Shown piece by piece: positions 11,412 through 22,753 of a DNA stretch of 64,000 nt. Under the pieces are notes generated by a model. That model was given only the letters and a program-made list of their open reading frames with translations, was not told the DNA's origin and did no database searches. This stretch comes from Apiotrichum sp. Y4204 (taxonomy: Eukaryota > Basidiomycota > Tremellomycetes > Trichosporonales > Trichosporonaceae), in NCBI GenBank assembly GCA_025531455.1, contig JAMYHL010000002.1:1116001-1180000 (forward strand), in the 5' to 3' direction. Position 1 is the stretch's first letter. Each line of letters begins with the position of its first letter. The position numbers and the translations under genes were made by a program.

Positions 11412-12678
11412 TTACGAGTTGAAGGTGAACGAGGCGCCGACCTTGTGGGCGGCGGTGCCGGCGGCCGAGTCGTTGAGCTTGGTGGTGTCGAGGGCAAGAC
11501 CGAAGGCGGCCTTGACGCCGGGGCGAAGGGCCTGGGTGTAGCCGAGGACAAGGACACCAGCGTTGTTGATCTTGGCCTTGACGAAGGCGGCGTTGTCAAG
11601 GTAAGCCTTGGCACCGACCTCGAGGGAGACACCGCCGGTGGTCGACTTGGTGTCGTAGACGGCCTTGGCACCGGCCTCAACGTCCTTCGAGACCTTGTGG
11701 TAGTACGAGGCCGAGAAGGTCGAGAGGTTGCCGAGACCGTGGAGGGTGACGGCGTACTCGGGGGCCGAGTAGCCGAGGGCGGCGGCGTAGCGGGTGAGGG
11801 CACCGGCCTGGACGTCGTACGAGGCCTCGGCACCAACAAGGAAGCCGTCGTGGCCGACAACGGCGTCGGCGGTGAAAGTCGGGCCCTGGAGGGTTAGCAC
11901 GTGGGGGATGTCACCAGGGTAACAAGGAATGATCCTGTTTGATTGGCTGGTGGGTGTTGCACCACGCGCTGCTGGCGCCACGGGCCATTCCTTGCACTCA
12001 CCTTGAGGACGTCGACGGTGGCACGGGTGTGAACGGCGGGCTGCTTGTAGATGGCAGTAAGGATGGCGCCCTTCTGCGACTTGGCGGGGTTGAGGGTAGT
12101 CGCGAGGTCGAGCTTCAGGCCCTTGGCGATCTGGTTCTCGAGCTCAACCTGGGTGCGGAGGAGGTTCGAGGTGGTCCAGGCCTGCGATGGGGTTAGTATG
12201 CCGTCGAGTGTCGCGCTTTAATTGTTCTCGGTCGGAAACACGCCAGAGGTCTGTGCGAGCCGTCACTCTCCGAGTGTGATGGCCCCAGGAGTAAAAGTCG
12301 GGGGAGCCGCGCTCCTGCTCCGAAAGCGCGCAACGCCGGTTTCGGCTCGCCTCGGCTTTCCGATCCTCTGGCGGTTCTCCACCTAAACACGCCCGATACA
12401 CACCTGGGTGACGGTAAGGCCGTTCTTGAAGTCGACGTACTTGCCCTCAATGTCACCGTTGATGGCGTTCGACTTGGAGTCGCGGGTGCCGGCAACCTTG
12501 AAGGTGACGTTCGAGGGGGTGAGGGTCTTGACCTCGAGCGAGGTACCGTGGATGGGGTAGTCCTTGAGGAGGAGGTCGGACGACGACTTGCCGAGGTCCT
12601 GCGGAGGTTAGCTGTGGACTAGAGAATGTTGTTGAGAGCACGACTTACCTTCCAGGAGGGGGGAACGGGCTGGGGCAT
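11412..12678 (-). CDS. POR1: Mitochondrial outer-membrane porin (VDAC)
   Basis: Role: a 19-strand beta-barrel channel of the mitochondrial outer membrane passing ATP, ADP and small metabolites. Seen: start at 12678 gives MPQPVPPSWKDLGKSSSDLL, the typical N-terminal helix region of fungal VDAC, followed by LLKDYPI and alternating amphipathic strands (SLEVKTLTPSNVTFKV). The end carries the eukaryotic porin signature in GVLVLGYTQALRPGVKAAFG, with the stop at 11412 after GASFTFNS. Introns follow the first exon, the VTQAWTTSNL region and the region before LKGPTFTADAVVGHDGF. The protein is about 290 residues, as usual for VDAC. A 5'-UTR intron is likely (12684-12800). Strong codon bias and the CT-rich leader suggest high expression. 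Confidence 0.95.
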
Positions 12679-12683
12679 GGTGG

Positions 12684-12800
12684 CTGCGTGGGTGTGAGTT
12701 ACAAGGGAAATAAAATACAAGAGGGTATGTTGGGAGAAGAGAGAGACGAGAAGGGGAGATGGGGTGTGTGTTATATAAAGACCCGGATGGGGATACTTAC
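12684..12800 (-). other. Probable 5'-UTR intron of the porin gene
   Basis: On the minus strand a GTAAGT donor at 12800 and a CCCACGCAG acceptor at 12684 lie just upstream of the porin ATG. The acceptor sits five bases before the start codon. A leader intron is common in highly expressed fungal genes. Transcript data would be needed to confirm it. Confidence 0.5.
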
Positions 12801-14554
12801 CTAGATGTGGTTGCGGGAGGGGGAGGTTGTTGTTAGAAGAGGGTTGCAAGAAAAAGCAAAGATGGAGGTTGTTTGTTGGAGGGGAGTGAGGAGGATGCAA
12901 CAGCGGAGGGGAGAGGGGGGGGTGGGAGTGCAGCAGCCAGCCAGCCAGTGTGGCTGCAGTGGCTGCAGTGATTGGGGGCCGAGAGCCAACCGCGCGACAG
13001 CAAGCGCCTCGGCACGAAGTGTAGTGTAGTACTGTTGGCTGGCTGAGTGGGCGCCGCGCGGAGATCCCTCTCTGTGCTTGATTCCCTTTCAGCCAGTTGG
13101 ATTTGTTTATTTTGGCTTGGAACCCCACCGAACATTATCACTCCCTCTCTCATAGTCACTCTCGTATAATGGCGTCACACCCCTCCCTCCCTCCCTGGGG
13201 CCTCATGCCACACGTCATTGCCTCGTGCCTCGCCCTGTAGTCTCGCCTCGCTGGGCCTCGCCCGGTTGCCGCATATTCCCGATACGCCGGCCGGGCATGG
13301 CGACGCACAGAGTGTGGCACATGAACGTGGGCGCGGCGCTCCGTCTCCAGGATATCCAGGACCTGTGAATGGGTAGCGAGCATCAGTCGTGCATGATCGT
13401 GCACACCAGTGTCGGGCATGCATGTGGCAGTGTGCAGGAAGGTATAAAGTGGCACTGATTGAGACACGCAACGCGAGGAGCCCCCTCCTGGCTGGGTGGC
13501 AAATTGATCTCTCTCCAGACTGCGGTGCCTTGCGGCCTTGCGGGTCGTTTACACGGCGACACGGGCTGACAATGGAGCAAAGTGGACTGTGGCATCCCGT
13601 GGATCCGCTGATCCGCTGATCGTGATCAGCTGCTGATCTGCAGCACTCTAGCGACTAGGCTCCATAGTACAAACAAAATGAGTATGTAGAGTATCCACTT
13701 GGCCTCGTGACCACCCACAGTGGCCGGAACTTGCCACCCACGCCGAGCATCGCTCCGCGCCGGGCGGACGCGAGTTGTGCATGGACACGAGTTGATGAAG
13801 CCAAGCCGCGAACTCTTCATCTACTGTACATCTACAGCTAGTCGCTTCCGGTGTCTGGTCGTGCTTTCTGTGGGGACGGTGGCGAGTGAGGGACGAGTTG
13901 AAACGGGTGGTCAGTGCGCAGAGGCTGACGCCGAGGGGGGCGAGGGCGGTGACAGCGTATAACGGCTGGGGTGTGAGCGTGTTACGATCCAGATGGTCCA
14001 TGCGTGGCTGACGTCCTGGGAGCGAGAGAGATCAAGAAGATGGGCGGGGATTCACAGCTACAGAGCATGCAGAGCTGCAGAGCACAGATGACGGTCCCTG
14101 CAACTGTCACGATCACGGTGCGACTAGTTCGGAGAACCAGAGTGACCGGTGGTTCCAGAGTGACGGTCACGATCCACTGGTCCCCGGCCAGACCATGCCA
14201 CACGTGCTGGTAACGACTCGTCTGGAGCTCCGGAGGACCCGTGGTTTGCTCTTAGATTGACTCGCAATTGCTCTTTTTGATTGATGGTCGTCCTTCAAGA
14301 TCTGTGGCAAGTGCCTTGTCTGAAAGACCGACTCTACAAGTGGTGACAGCAGTACTGTAGAGGTCTATCTCCGCTCGTGCTCGTCCATCTCTACTCCGCT
14401 GTCTTACATGCGATGCGAGATATTTCTTCGTAGGTCTCCCTTTCGGAGGGACCGCTCCAAGAGGCATCTTGGCAGTTCCTGCCACCATTATCATGGATAT
14501 CATGAGGGAATCATGAAAATGCATTGTACCTCATATCTAGCTCGCAATGCGATA
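12801..14554. other. Intergenic, about 1.75 kb
   Basis: Upstream of the porin gene. The minus strand is markedly CT-rich at about 12830-12930. A GATC tandem (CTGATCCGCTGATC) sits near 13605-13645. Imperfect GACGGT/CACGATC repeats lie around 14090-14180. No gene is supported. Confidence 0.5.
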
Positions 14555-15469
14555 TCACAACTGTGCAGGCGGTCCCGTCGGCGCGTCCTGTCGTCAGCCT
14601 CTGCAACATCAAGATGCTACTCACGCGGACCATAAAGCTGACGCGGTGGCCGGGCACAAGTTTCTGTCCGTCCCACTCGCTGCCGTCGGCGTCGTACCCT
14701 AAAATCGAGTGTTTGTAGGTATACCGCACCTCTCCCCTTATCGTCAGCCTTGAGATCTTCATCTCATTCTCCACTCACTTCTGGATATACACGCTCCCAC
14801 TCGGCAACAACACGTCCCATCCCTCCCCGGTATCCTGGTGTTCTAAGCGCAGGACCCTCGTCGCGCCAAGACTCGCGCCGACAATGGTCTGCCCCGACGC
14901 ATCGAGGTTATCCACGTGCGGGAGGATCGCGCCGCCGGGAGCGAGGTGGAGGACGTGCGTGGATGATTTCGGCGGGGGCAGGTCCGACATGCTCACGTCC
15001 CCTGGCACCTCTAGTCCCGGTACGAGCGAGTACAGCCGCGCCAGCACCGGCGCAAGCTCCGGAGTCGGCGGGAGCGAGGAGAACAGCGACTCGCGGTACG
15101 TGTGGATCACCGAGTCGAAGTGGCCCTGCCCGTCAGCGAGAATAGAACACATACCATACATACCTCTTCGAACCCGTAATCACCATTAAATCGGTCCTGC
15201 AGCATGTTCCGCTCCTCTCCTTTCACCTCCTCTTTCGGGGCGGCCCGCCGCCGCCGCCGGCGGGTATAGTCCCCCCGATCGAGCTTCCACAGCGCAGCCT
15301 GCAGGAGTATCCGGCTGTCGGCAGCGGTATAATATGCGGGGAAGAGCGTAAAGTCTGCGTCGAGGGCCGGCGTGGTGCGTCCCCCGCGCGCGCGCACGTA
15401 GGCCGATGGCGCGGAGAGAGTCACTTTCTCGAGGGAGAGAGCGGAGAGAGCGCGCAGGGTCGGACGCAT
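14555..15469 (-). CDS. ALKBH7-like mitochondrial Fe(II)/2-oxoglutarate dioxygenase
   Basis: Family role: ALKBH7 is a mitochondrial AlkB-fold dioxygenase tied to fatty-acid metabolism and programmed necrosis in animals. The fungal role is less clear. Seen: start at 15469 (MRPTLRALSALSLEKVTL), an Arg-containing N terminus that could serve as a presequence. The protein continues FTLFPAYYTAADSRIL, then RDYTRR-type basic stretch, RFNGDYGFEEGHFDSVIHTY. The metal-binding HxD is in GGAILPHVDNLDASGQTIVG. The distal part has LPSGSVYIQK then EVRYTYKHSILGYDA and GHRVSFMVRD, where the second metal His and the 2OG-binding Arg are expected. A 37-nt intron (14588-14624) precedes the last exon, which ends DAPTGPPAQL at 14555. 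Confidence 0.8.
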
Positions 15470-16422
15470 GGTGAGGTGTTGAGATGCAACTTTGTGTGGT
15501 TCACCTCCACCTTGACTTGTGGATGATGAGGGAGGTTGGGGTCTCCTCCTTCCCAATATGGTAGTTTTCCGCACGGTCCTACAACCAAAGGTGTGTTGAC
15601 GGTGTGGTTTTACTGAGTGACGAGTAGGTTCCTCCCACTTGTAGCCACAAGTCCTCTTTCCATGGGGGGCCTGCGTTCGATTCTGAGCACAGCGGTGCAC
15701 AGCGGAGTTTAGGGAAACTTGCTGGCTGGAGGTATGCCAACCATTGCCTTGCGGACGCGCGGATGGATAATACAGCCTCTGAACGCGGTTGAGTCCCCCC
15801 GCAGCCTTCAAAACTTTTTTTTGGTTCTTGTGCACCGCTCAGATGTACATATATACATGTGTACATGTGTACGTGTGTACGTGTGTACAGATATCGACGC
15901 GGCCAGGACGGCGCGCACGGCGACGACGGCGGTGGCGACCGAGCTCGCTAGAATACTGTACTGAGCCGTCGTCTGAACCAGATAGAATCTGAGTCATGAG
16001 CGTCATTGCTCATTGAAAGCAGCGCAAGACGTCGGCGGCTGCCCAGCCCCTCTGCGACACAACACACGCCTCCTGACCTTCTCTATTAGTCCGCAGTTAT
16101 GCATACGGCCTCCTCGTCGTCGCCATCAAACCAAACCTGTAGTCATGGAGCTCGAAGAGGACCCCCCAGGATGTCGGTCTTCGCCGCCCGTCTCGCCGCG
16201 TGGCGCGGCGTGAAACGCTTGTCAGCCTCGGATATCGGACTGGCCCATTGACCCGGCACAGTCGGTCACCAGTCCACCAAGACCCCTCTCCACATCTCGG
16301 CATCTCGACCTCGTTCTACAGCGTTCTTCTCCTCACTCTTCTCTTCACCTCTACCATTCCCCCTTGCTCTCCGCTACTCCTCTACTCTCCCCCACTCCCC
16401 TATCCTTCCTGTATCCCATTCC
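15470..16422. other. Divergent promoter between the ALKBH7-like gene and riboflavin kinase
   Basis: Includes the alternating purine-pyrimidine tract at 15843-15889 and a CT-rich stretch at about 16305-16420 just upstream of the riboflavin kinase ATG. No gene is evident. Confidence 0.5.
15843..15889. repeat. 47-bp perfectly alternating purine-pyrimidine tract
   Basis: From 15843 to 15889 every base alternates purine and pyrimidine, with units GTGTACAT and GTGTACGT. It lies in the divergent promoter between two genes. Such tracts are prone to left-handed Z-DNA, which is an inference. Confidence 0.9.
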
Positions 16423-17688
16423 ATGACCGCCCCACCGCCCGTCGCGCCCCTCGCGCCGCTCTCGCGCGAGAACCGCCCGTCCGTCGTCGGCGGCGACGCC
16501 CCCGAGGACCCGTACCCTATGGAACTGCATGGGACGGTGACGAAGGGATTTGGCCGTGGAGCTAGGTTTTTGGGGATCCCGACTGGTAAGTTTGGGGGCG
16601 ATGCGGAGGGAGGGCGACGTTGGGGCTGTGGTGCGGCGTGGCGATGGAGACATGCCCTCACTCGTGGTGACAGAGGCGGCTGGACGAGACTGTGCGGACA
16701 CGACCTCGTCGTTTGTCCACTTGACGAAACGAGGATGGAATTGGGCTGGCTCTTATTGTGATGGCGAGTCGCGACTGCAACGGAGGACCCCAACATCGCG
16801 CTCGTCAACTCACCCTCACCACTACCCATGACTAACTTCAGCCAACCTCCCGGACTCGTCTCTCGGCCCGCTGAACGCGCTGGGCATGACTGGGATCTAC
16901 TACGGCTTTGCCCGTGTGCACCCTACCTCGTCGACGCCTCTGCCAACAGCGGCCCCCACGCCGGCGCTCACCCCGTCGCAGAGCTCCACCTCGCTCCCGC
17001 AGCTCAAGCACTTCCACCCCAACGCACCCAAAACGCTCTCCGCCCACCCACTTACTTCCGAACTCATCTCCTCTCTTCCCGCCCACACCGCGCCGTACCC
17101 TCCAGACTCGGTGCCCCCGTCCGGCGCCGCGACACCCGCACCCCGCCGCCTGCCCGACGAGGACGGCAAGGTCTGGCCCATGGTCATGAGCGTCGGCTGG
17201 AACCCATACTTTAAGAACGAGAAGATTACAGCTGTGAGTATTATTGGGGGAAGACGACGCGTTTGGATAGCTGTCAATAATATTTCCGTCAGCTGGATGA
17301 GCAGATCGTGTTCGTTGGCTCTCAGCGCTAACCCCGCAGGAGGTCCACATCATGCACCCCTTCCAGCACGACTTTTACGGGCACGACATGTCGGTCCTGA
17401 TCCTGGGCTACATCCGCCCCGAGCTCGACTACGTCTCGAAAGGTGCGTCGGGGAATGGCCCACTTACGCGGCACCTCTCTCAAAGCCTTGCATTTCTGAC
17501 AACCAGAGGCGCTCATCGAGGACATCCAGACGGACGTGCGCGTCGCGCTCAACTGCCTCACACGGCCGGCGTACGCCGCGTATGCCACCTCGCCGTTCCT
17601 CCTGGGCCCCGGTGCGCTGAGCAAGGCCGACGGTGTCAAGGGCGACACCGGCAGGACCGATGCCGGCAAGAGCGATGGGAAAGCCTGA
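16423..17688 (+). CDS. FMN1: Riboflavin kinase
   Basis: Role: phosphorylates riboflavin with ATP to give FMN. Seen: ATG 16423 (MTAPPPVAPLAPLSREN), then ELHGTVTKGFGRGARFLGIP, and across a roughly 250-nt intron the PTANLP motif that binds nucleotide and metal is completed (GIPT|ANLPDSSLGPLN). IYYGFARV follows, then an insertion of about 75 Ser/Pro/Thr-rich residues, then VWPMVMSVGWNPYFKNEK with the conserved WNP motif. The next exons give EVHIMHPFQHDFYGHDMSV with the catalytic acidic region, and LGYIRPELDYVS, ending in a short acidic/basic tail at 17688. It is a stand-alone kinase, without an FAD synthetase domain, as in other fungi. Confidence 0.92.
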
Positions 17689-17956
17689 GTGTGCGGAGGC
17701 GTTGGGGCAATAGTGCCGGGGAAAAACGTTACACGGGCGTGGAGGTGGATGGAGCTCGCGCAACATGTAGACACGAGGCGGAAGATGGCTGGGTCAAGAT
17801 GTGGCCCAACAGCCCGAGATACCAAGCAGGAACAGTAGATGCAGCAGATACACCAGCGCACAGTGGAGATGCTTCAAAACTGATCATGAGAGGAAAATGC
17901 CATGCGTACAATGCTAATGCTGATATGAATGCTAGGTATGTCAACTATGCAACTAA

Positions 17957-19848
17957 CTACTCGTCGGGTGCGGGGTTCTTCCGCGGCCGGCCCCTCCGCT
18001 TCGGCGTGGTCTTGGTCGTCTCTGTGCTCTCGGGGCTTTTGGACTCCGCGGGAGACTTGCGCGCACGGCGGCGTTTGGGCTTCTCGGCGGTTTCGATAGG
18101 CGCCGCCCCCTCGCTGTCGGTGTTCGTCCCGGCAGCCTTCCGGCCCCGGCGTTTCGGCTTGTCGGCTGTCTCCGCAGGGACGCGCGCCTTACGAGGACTT
18201 GCACTGCTCTTGTCGGTGATCTCGAAGGAATCGGTCTGCGTCCGTGATGGGCCCCCCGTCGACATCGGCACCAGATCCGGCGTCGCGCTCCACGCCTGGA
18301 TAGTGCGCGTGTACGCCGGCGTCTCCTCCTCGACCATTCTGCGCGGGGGATGACGAGCCGCGTCCCTCCCCTCCCGCACAGGCTTCCTCCTAACCAGCCA
18401 TTCCTCCCCTTCCGAAAGTTCTGGAATCCCGTTCCCGTCTTTATCGAGGTGTGCGCGCCACCAGCGCATCTCGTCGTCGCTCGCGCGCCCGAACGCCGCG
18501 AGACGCCGTGCCAGCACTTCCGCTTTCGTTATCCGGGACTTTTTCCACGTCAACACCGTCTTTGGCTCGGGATACGTGTTTGCTGAGCTTGCTGAGCTTG
18601 TATCTTCCCGCCAGGCCGGGTTGGCCTCCTCCTTGGCGAGCTGCACGCGGGGCAGCTTGTCCAGGAAGCGCGCGTACAGTCTCCGCCGGAGACGTCCCCC
18701 AAAATGCCGCGGATCGCTCCACAGCCGGCTGTTGCCCTGCACGACTGCGGCGCGGGGTTTCGGGTACGCGTCTGGCGGCGAGCCGTAGCGCGTGTATTTT
18801 GGAAACACGCGGGCGAGGCCGGGCGGGATGAACGCGTAGGAAGGGAGGGAGCGGGGGTCGGCGAGAGACGCTCCAGAGTCGGTGCTCACGAGGCCGGCAA
18901 AGAGGCGGAGTGTCTCCTCGAGCCCGCGGCCCTCCCACCCCGTCGCGGTGCCGTGCGGATTCGGCGGGATGGTGATTGGCACGCCGCACGTGTCCCAGTC
19001 TCTCAGCCAGCGCTCGCGGTCGCGGTTCACGAGGCGGACGAGGGGGAGGGGCTTGAGCCGCCCGCGCTCGGACATCTCGGTGGTGACCACCACCAGTGGG
19101 CGTAGGACCGGCGGCAGCGGCTGTAGTGGTAGTGGCGGGTAGGCTGGTGGTCGCGGGGTCGGCTGGGGCAGGTCTGGGAGCCTTACTGATACGGCGGTGA
19201 GTGACGGCTCGTGTGGTTTGCGCGCCCAGTCCTGAGATGGTATGGGCGACGACAGGGTAATTCTCTGAATGTCAGACTGTGCGTAGGTTGTCAACTGTGT
19301 GCTACCTACCTTGATGACCTTCCACCGCACCTTGCCCGACTGCGCGTATGCCTGGGAGAGGAGCCGCTCAAACGCGTGTGGGTGGCACGCGACCGCCGCA
19401 CGCAGCTGGTTGAGTCCCTGGGAAGTGAGCTTGAGAAGGAGTTAAATGAAAAGAGAGAGCTATGTAGAGGGATCTCAGCTCACACCCATCTCCCGCTACT
19501 CACAGTCTTGGCCTGCTGGATCTCGCGGTACTTTCGTTCCCTCGCAGCCGCATACTCTTCCCAGCGCTTCTCCAGTGTGCCCTTTGAAGTGGTACTACTC
19601 TCCTCTCCACTTCCGCCCGCTCCCCCATCTTCTTCTTGTTCCCTCTTCTCGCTTCCCGCCCGCAACCTCGGAGGTCCCTCAGGTGGCGGGGGCAGCGGCC
19701 GCCCAAGCTGCCGCAATAACCGCTTGTACGGGGGCACGATCTGCGTCCACACGTGCGGGTCCGGCACGTAGCGCATGTTCCGCAGGAAGGAGCGGTACAG
19801 CTCCCGCGGGGGCGCGACGCGCGGTAGCGGCCGCAGACTTGGCGGCAT
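17957..19848 (-). CDS. LYR-motif protein with a long basic AT-hook-like C-terminal tail
   Basis: The start at 19848 gives MPPSLRPLPRVAPPRELYRS, holding a LYR tripeptide followed by FLRNMRYVPDPHVWTQIVPP and YKRLLRQLG. This matches the LYR (complex1_LYR-like) helical fold used in mitochondrial Fe-S and respiratory-complex assembly. Later exons have KRWEEYAAARERKYREIQQAK, TSQGLNQLRAAVACHPHAFE, a Pro-rich stretch, PLVRLVNRDRERWLRDWDTC, and RYGSPPDAYPKPRAAVVQGN. The last 100 or so residues repeat KPKRRGRK, KPKRRRARK and TPKRRGRPRKNP, which resemble AT-hooks, ending at 17957. The function is unknown to me. Whether it is mitochondrial or nuclear cannot be told from sequence. It converges with riboflavin kinase (268 bases apart). 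Confidence 0.75.
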
Positions 19849-20170
19849 CGTGTGAGAGAATGTGATGGCGACGAGGGATGGGTGTTGTTTGTGCTCTTGT
19901 GGCCTTGTGGTCGTCGAAAATTCCTGGAGGTGGAGGTGTGCATTAGGAGGGCACTTAGGATGCATTTTGTAATTTGTGATACTGTTAGGACTCACGCGAC
20001 GCCCGCGTGTTCGGCCCGGCGCGTGTCACGATCTCACGAGTCGCGTGTCGCGTCCGTCAACGTCTCAGCGCCAGTCGGCGAACTCTGTCTGACAAGCCTC
20101 TTCCACAACATCACAACATCCCGCTTCACCTCACCCACACGACACTCCCACCCGCTACGACTTCGACACG
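19849..20170. other. Divergent promoter (LYR-motif gene / dynein intermediate chain)
   Basis: A compact 322-base region between two start codons. No other element is evident. Confidence 0.5.
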
Positions 20171-22464
20171 ATGGCAGAACGGCGCCGACAGGAAATGGAG
20201 GCGAAGCGCGCCAAGCTCGCGGAGCTCCGGCGCGCGCGTGAGGAGCGCATGCGGGCGGCGCAGGCGGCCGAGAGCGGCGCGGCGGCGACACAGGTGCGTG
20301 AAGTTAGGCGATGTGGTCATGGCTCTGGATTGTGGTTTGGGACTAGCTGCGCCGGGAATAACGAACAGCTATCATCTCCATCTCTCCGTTCACTGCTACC
20401 ATGTCTACCGTCACCCTCCCCACGGAATGACCCGTGCTAACCCCAGCCGCTGACGGCGCGGAAAGACGTCAACGACCTCGTTGAGTCGCTCCTGTCGCCT
20501 GCGCGTCCGTCGACACCTCACTCTGGCCCCTCCCGTGCAGCCTCCTCTCTCGCGGGAGCGATCGCCACAGGTACCTCACCTGTTCCCGCTAGCGGACAGA
20601 GCACGCCGGCCAGCGTACCCGGGACGCCGGCGGGGCATGCGAGTCGACTGAGCAATGAGAATGTGTTTGGGCGCGAGTGAGTCATGTATTGCCGATCACT
20701 TCGCGCTGACAGCAGGGAGGTGCAGACGCCGGTCGTACAGGTCGAGTATGTCGACCAGTACACGGAAATGTACGACATGCCTTCCAAGGTGAGAAGGAAT
20801 GGCATTGCATGCCTGACGCGCAGTTCATCAAGCCCGAGACGTACTCGAAGGCGGTGCAGACGGCGATGGTGTCGAGCGCGGCGGGGCCAGACGACAGCGG
20901 CGAGGAGTACTCTGGGCGGACGTTTGCGGGGCGCGAGACGGAGGAGGAGCTGCGGACGCGGATCGTGGCGGAGATGGACGAGGAGCGGCGCGTGCTCGAA
21001 AAGGAGCTCAAGGAGCTCAAGGAGAAGACGGACAACCTCCAGCTCCACCCGCTTCCTGAAGACCAGCGGCAGGCCATCTTTGCCGCCCCTGATTTCAGTG
21101 CCTTTATCGAGGGCAGCTCGCGTATCGTCCAGCGCGCACTCAGCGACGGATACGACTATATCAAGGACTACACTATTGGCGGCGACAGCGGATAGTGGGT
21201 GCACAAATCGGGGTGCTTGCTGACAGCAGCGATGCAAACGAGGGACAAAAGGTGAAGCTGCTGTGTGCGTTTGCGGATGACAGGTGGACCAGCGGGCGCA
21301 GTGTGACCGACCTCGACTGGTCATCAAAGGTGAGACATGGGATTACCAGTGATCTGACAGCAGTTTCCCGAGCTCGCGGTCGCGTCGTACAACCGGAACC
21401 CGTCGGCACCAAACGACCCGGATGGCCTGGCGTGTGTGTGGAACCTGCACCTCCTCGAGCGGCCAGAGTTCATCTTTCACTCGCCGTCTGATCTGCTGAG
21501 CGTCACTTTCTCCCCATTCCACCCGACGCTCATCTTTGGCGGGTCCTACTCTGGCCAGGTGCTGCTGTGGGATACGCGCGCCAAGCATCTTCCGGTGCTC
21601 AAGACGCCGCTCTCCGCATCGGGCCACACGTACCCGATCTACAGCATGAGGATGGTTGGCACGCAGAACGCCAACAACCTCATCACGGCGTCGACGGACG
21701 GCCTCGTGTGCTCGTGGCAGGCCGACATGCTCTCCCAACCACAGGAGGCGCTGCTGCTTTCCGTCCCCTCGGCACACAACAAGACGGACGAGGTGTCGAT
21801 AGCGTGCTTTGACTTTGCCGAGAACGAGACTGCCACATTCTGGGTCGGCACGGAGGAGGGCTCCGTCTACCAGGCCAACCGGTACGACCGCGCGAGCGCC
21901 AAGGCGGGCCTTAGCTCGGAGGACGCGTACCGCGGACACGCTGGTCCCATCACGGGCATAGACTTCCATCCGGCTTCGGGCTCTATCGACTTTTCCGACC
22001 TCTTCCTGACTTCGAGTGTCGACTGGACAGTCAAGCTGTGGCGCGCCAAGGGCGGGACGCGCAGCGTGCAGGCGCCGCTGCACTCGTTTGAGAGTGCGGA
22101 CGACTATGTCTTTGACGTCGCATGGCACCCGAAGCACCCCGCGCTCTTTGGTGCGGTGGACGGCACGGGCAAGTTTGACCTGTGGGACCTGAACGCCGAC
22201 GTCGAGGTGCCGCTGGTGAGCACGCAGGTGTGTTCGCGCGCACTCAACAAGCTTGCGTGGGAGCGCGGGCCGAATCCCCGCAAGGTCGGTCTCGGCGGCA
22301 GCGACGGCACGCTGTACGTGTATGATGTGGCGGACAAGGTGGCGACGCCGCGCGAAAACGAGTGGGTCGAGCTCCAGAAGACGGTGCAGAACCTCGCGGC
22401 CGACCAGGTCCCTGCCCCGAGCAACATTACTTCCACCACGCACGACTTGCCGCGGTACCGCTAA
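20171..22464 (+). CDS. Cytoplasmic dynein intermediate chain
   Basis: Role: links the dynein heavy chain to dynactin and light chains on microtubules, in nuclear migration and organelle transport. Seen: ATG 20171 (MAERRRQEMEAKRAKLAELR), a charged N-terminal coiled coil that in the family binds dynactin p150. A Ser/Pro linker with light-chain sites includes VQTPVVQVEYVDQYTEMYD and SKAVQTAMV. After EKELKELKEKTDNLQ come the C-terminal WD40 repeats: DLDWSSK, YNRNPSAPNDPDGLACVWN, LIFGGSYSGQVLLWD, NNLITASTDGLVCSW, FLTSSVDWTVKLW, and FDLWDLN, ending at 22464. Introns at 20677-20715, 20789-20823, 21195-21229 and 21330-21363 are only 31-39 nt long, three of them with a CAGCAG double acceptor. Confidence 0.95.
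21195..21229 (+). other. Very short intron (32 or 35 nt) in the dynein intermediate chain
   Basis: The exon frame hits a TAG unless this intron is removed. It runs GTGGGT to GCTGACAG, with a second acceptor three bases on (CAGCAG). Both acceptors keep the frame and give Tyr at the junction. The branch-site A of CTGAC lies two bases before the first AG. Confidence 0.75.
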
Positions 22465-22753
22465 GCAGTAGAAACAAGAGTAGAGGGTTCAGCGTTCTGC
22501 GGTTCCCGTAGCTGCCACTGGTGTCGCGCAGCGACACGCACATAACGATACATGACTCGTCTCCCCCGCCGTAATGCTCTATGTAATGCCTGTGACTAGA
22601 CTCGAAGCGGACATGGCGCAGCGCGGGTCGTGGTGCACGCGAGGATGAGCCGAGCCCAGCGGGGCACAGGATGATATGACATGGAGCAGCGAACAGCGCG
22701 CTCCCCGCCTTGTGCGCCCACTCACCCGCTGCGACAGAAAAGCCACCACCTCC

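Noticed and set aside
15640..15700. GCGTTCGATTCTGAGC resembling a tRNA B box
   Set aside because: No matching acceptor stem, anticodon arm or A box could be folded around it.
21343..22443. 366-codon open frame on the minus strand
   Set aside because: Antisense shadow of the WD40 half of the dynein intermediate chain. His/Arg/Val-rich with no recognisable domain.
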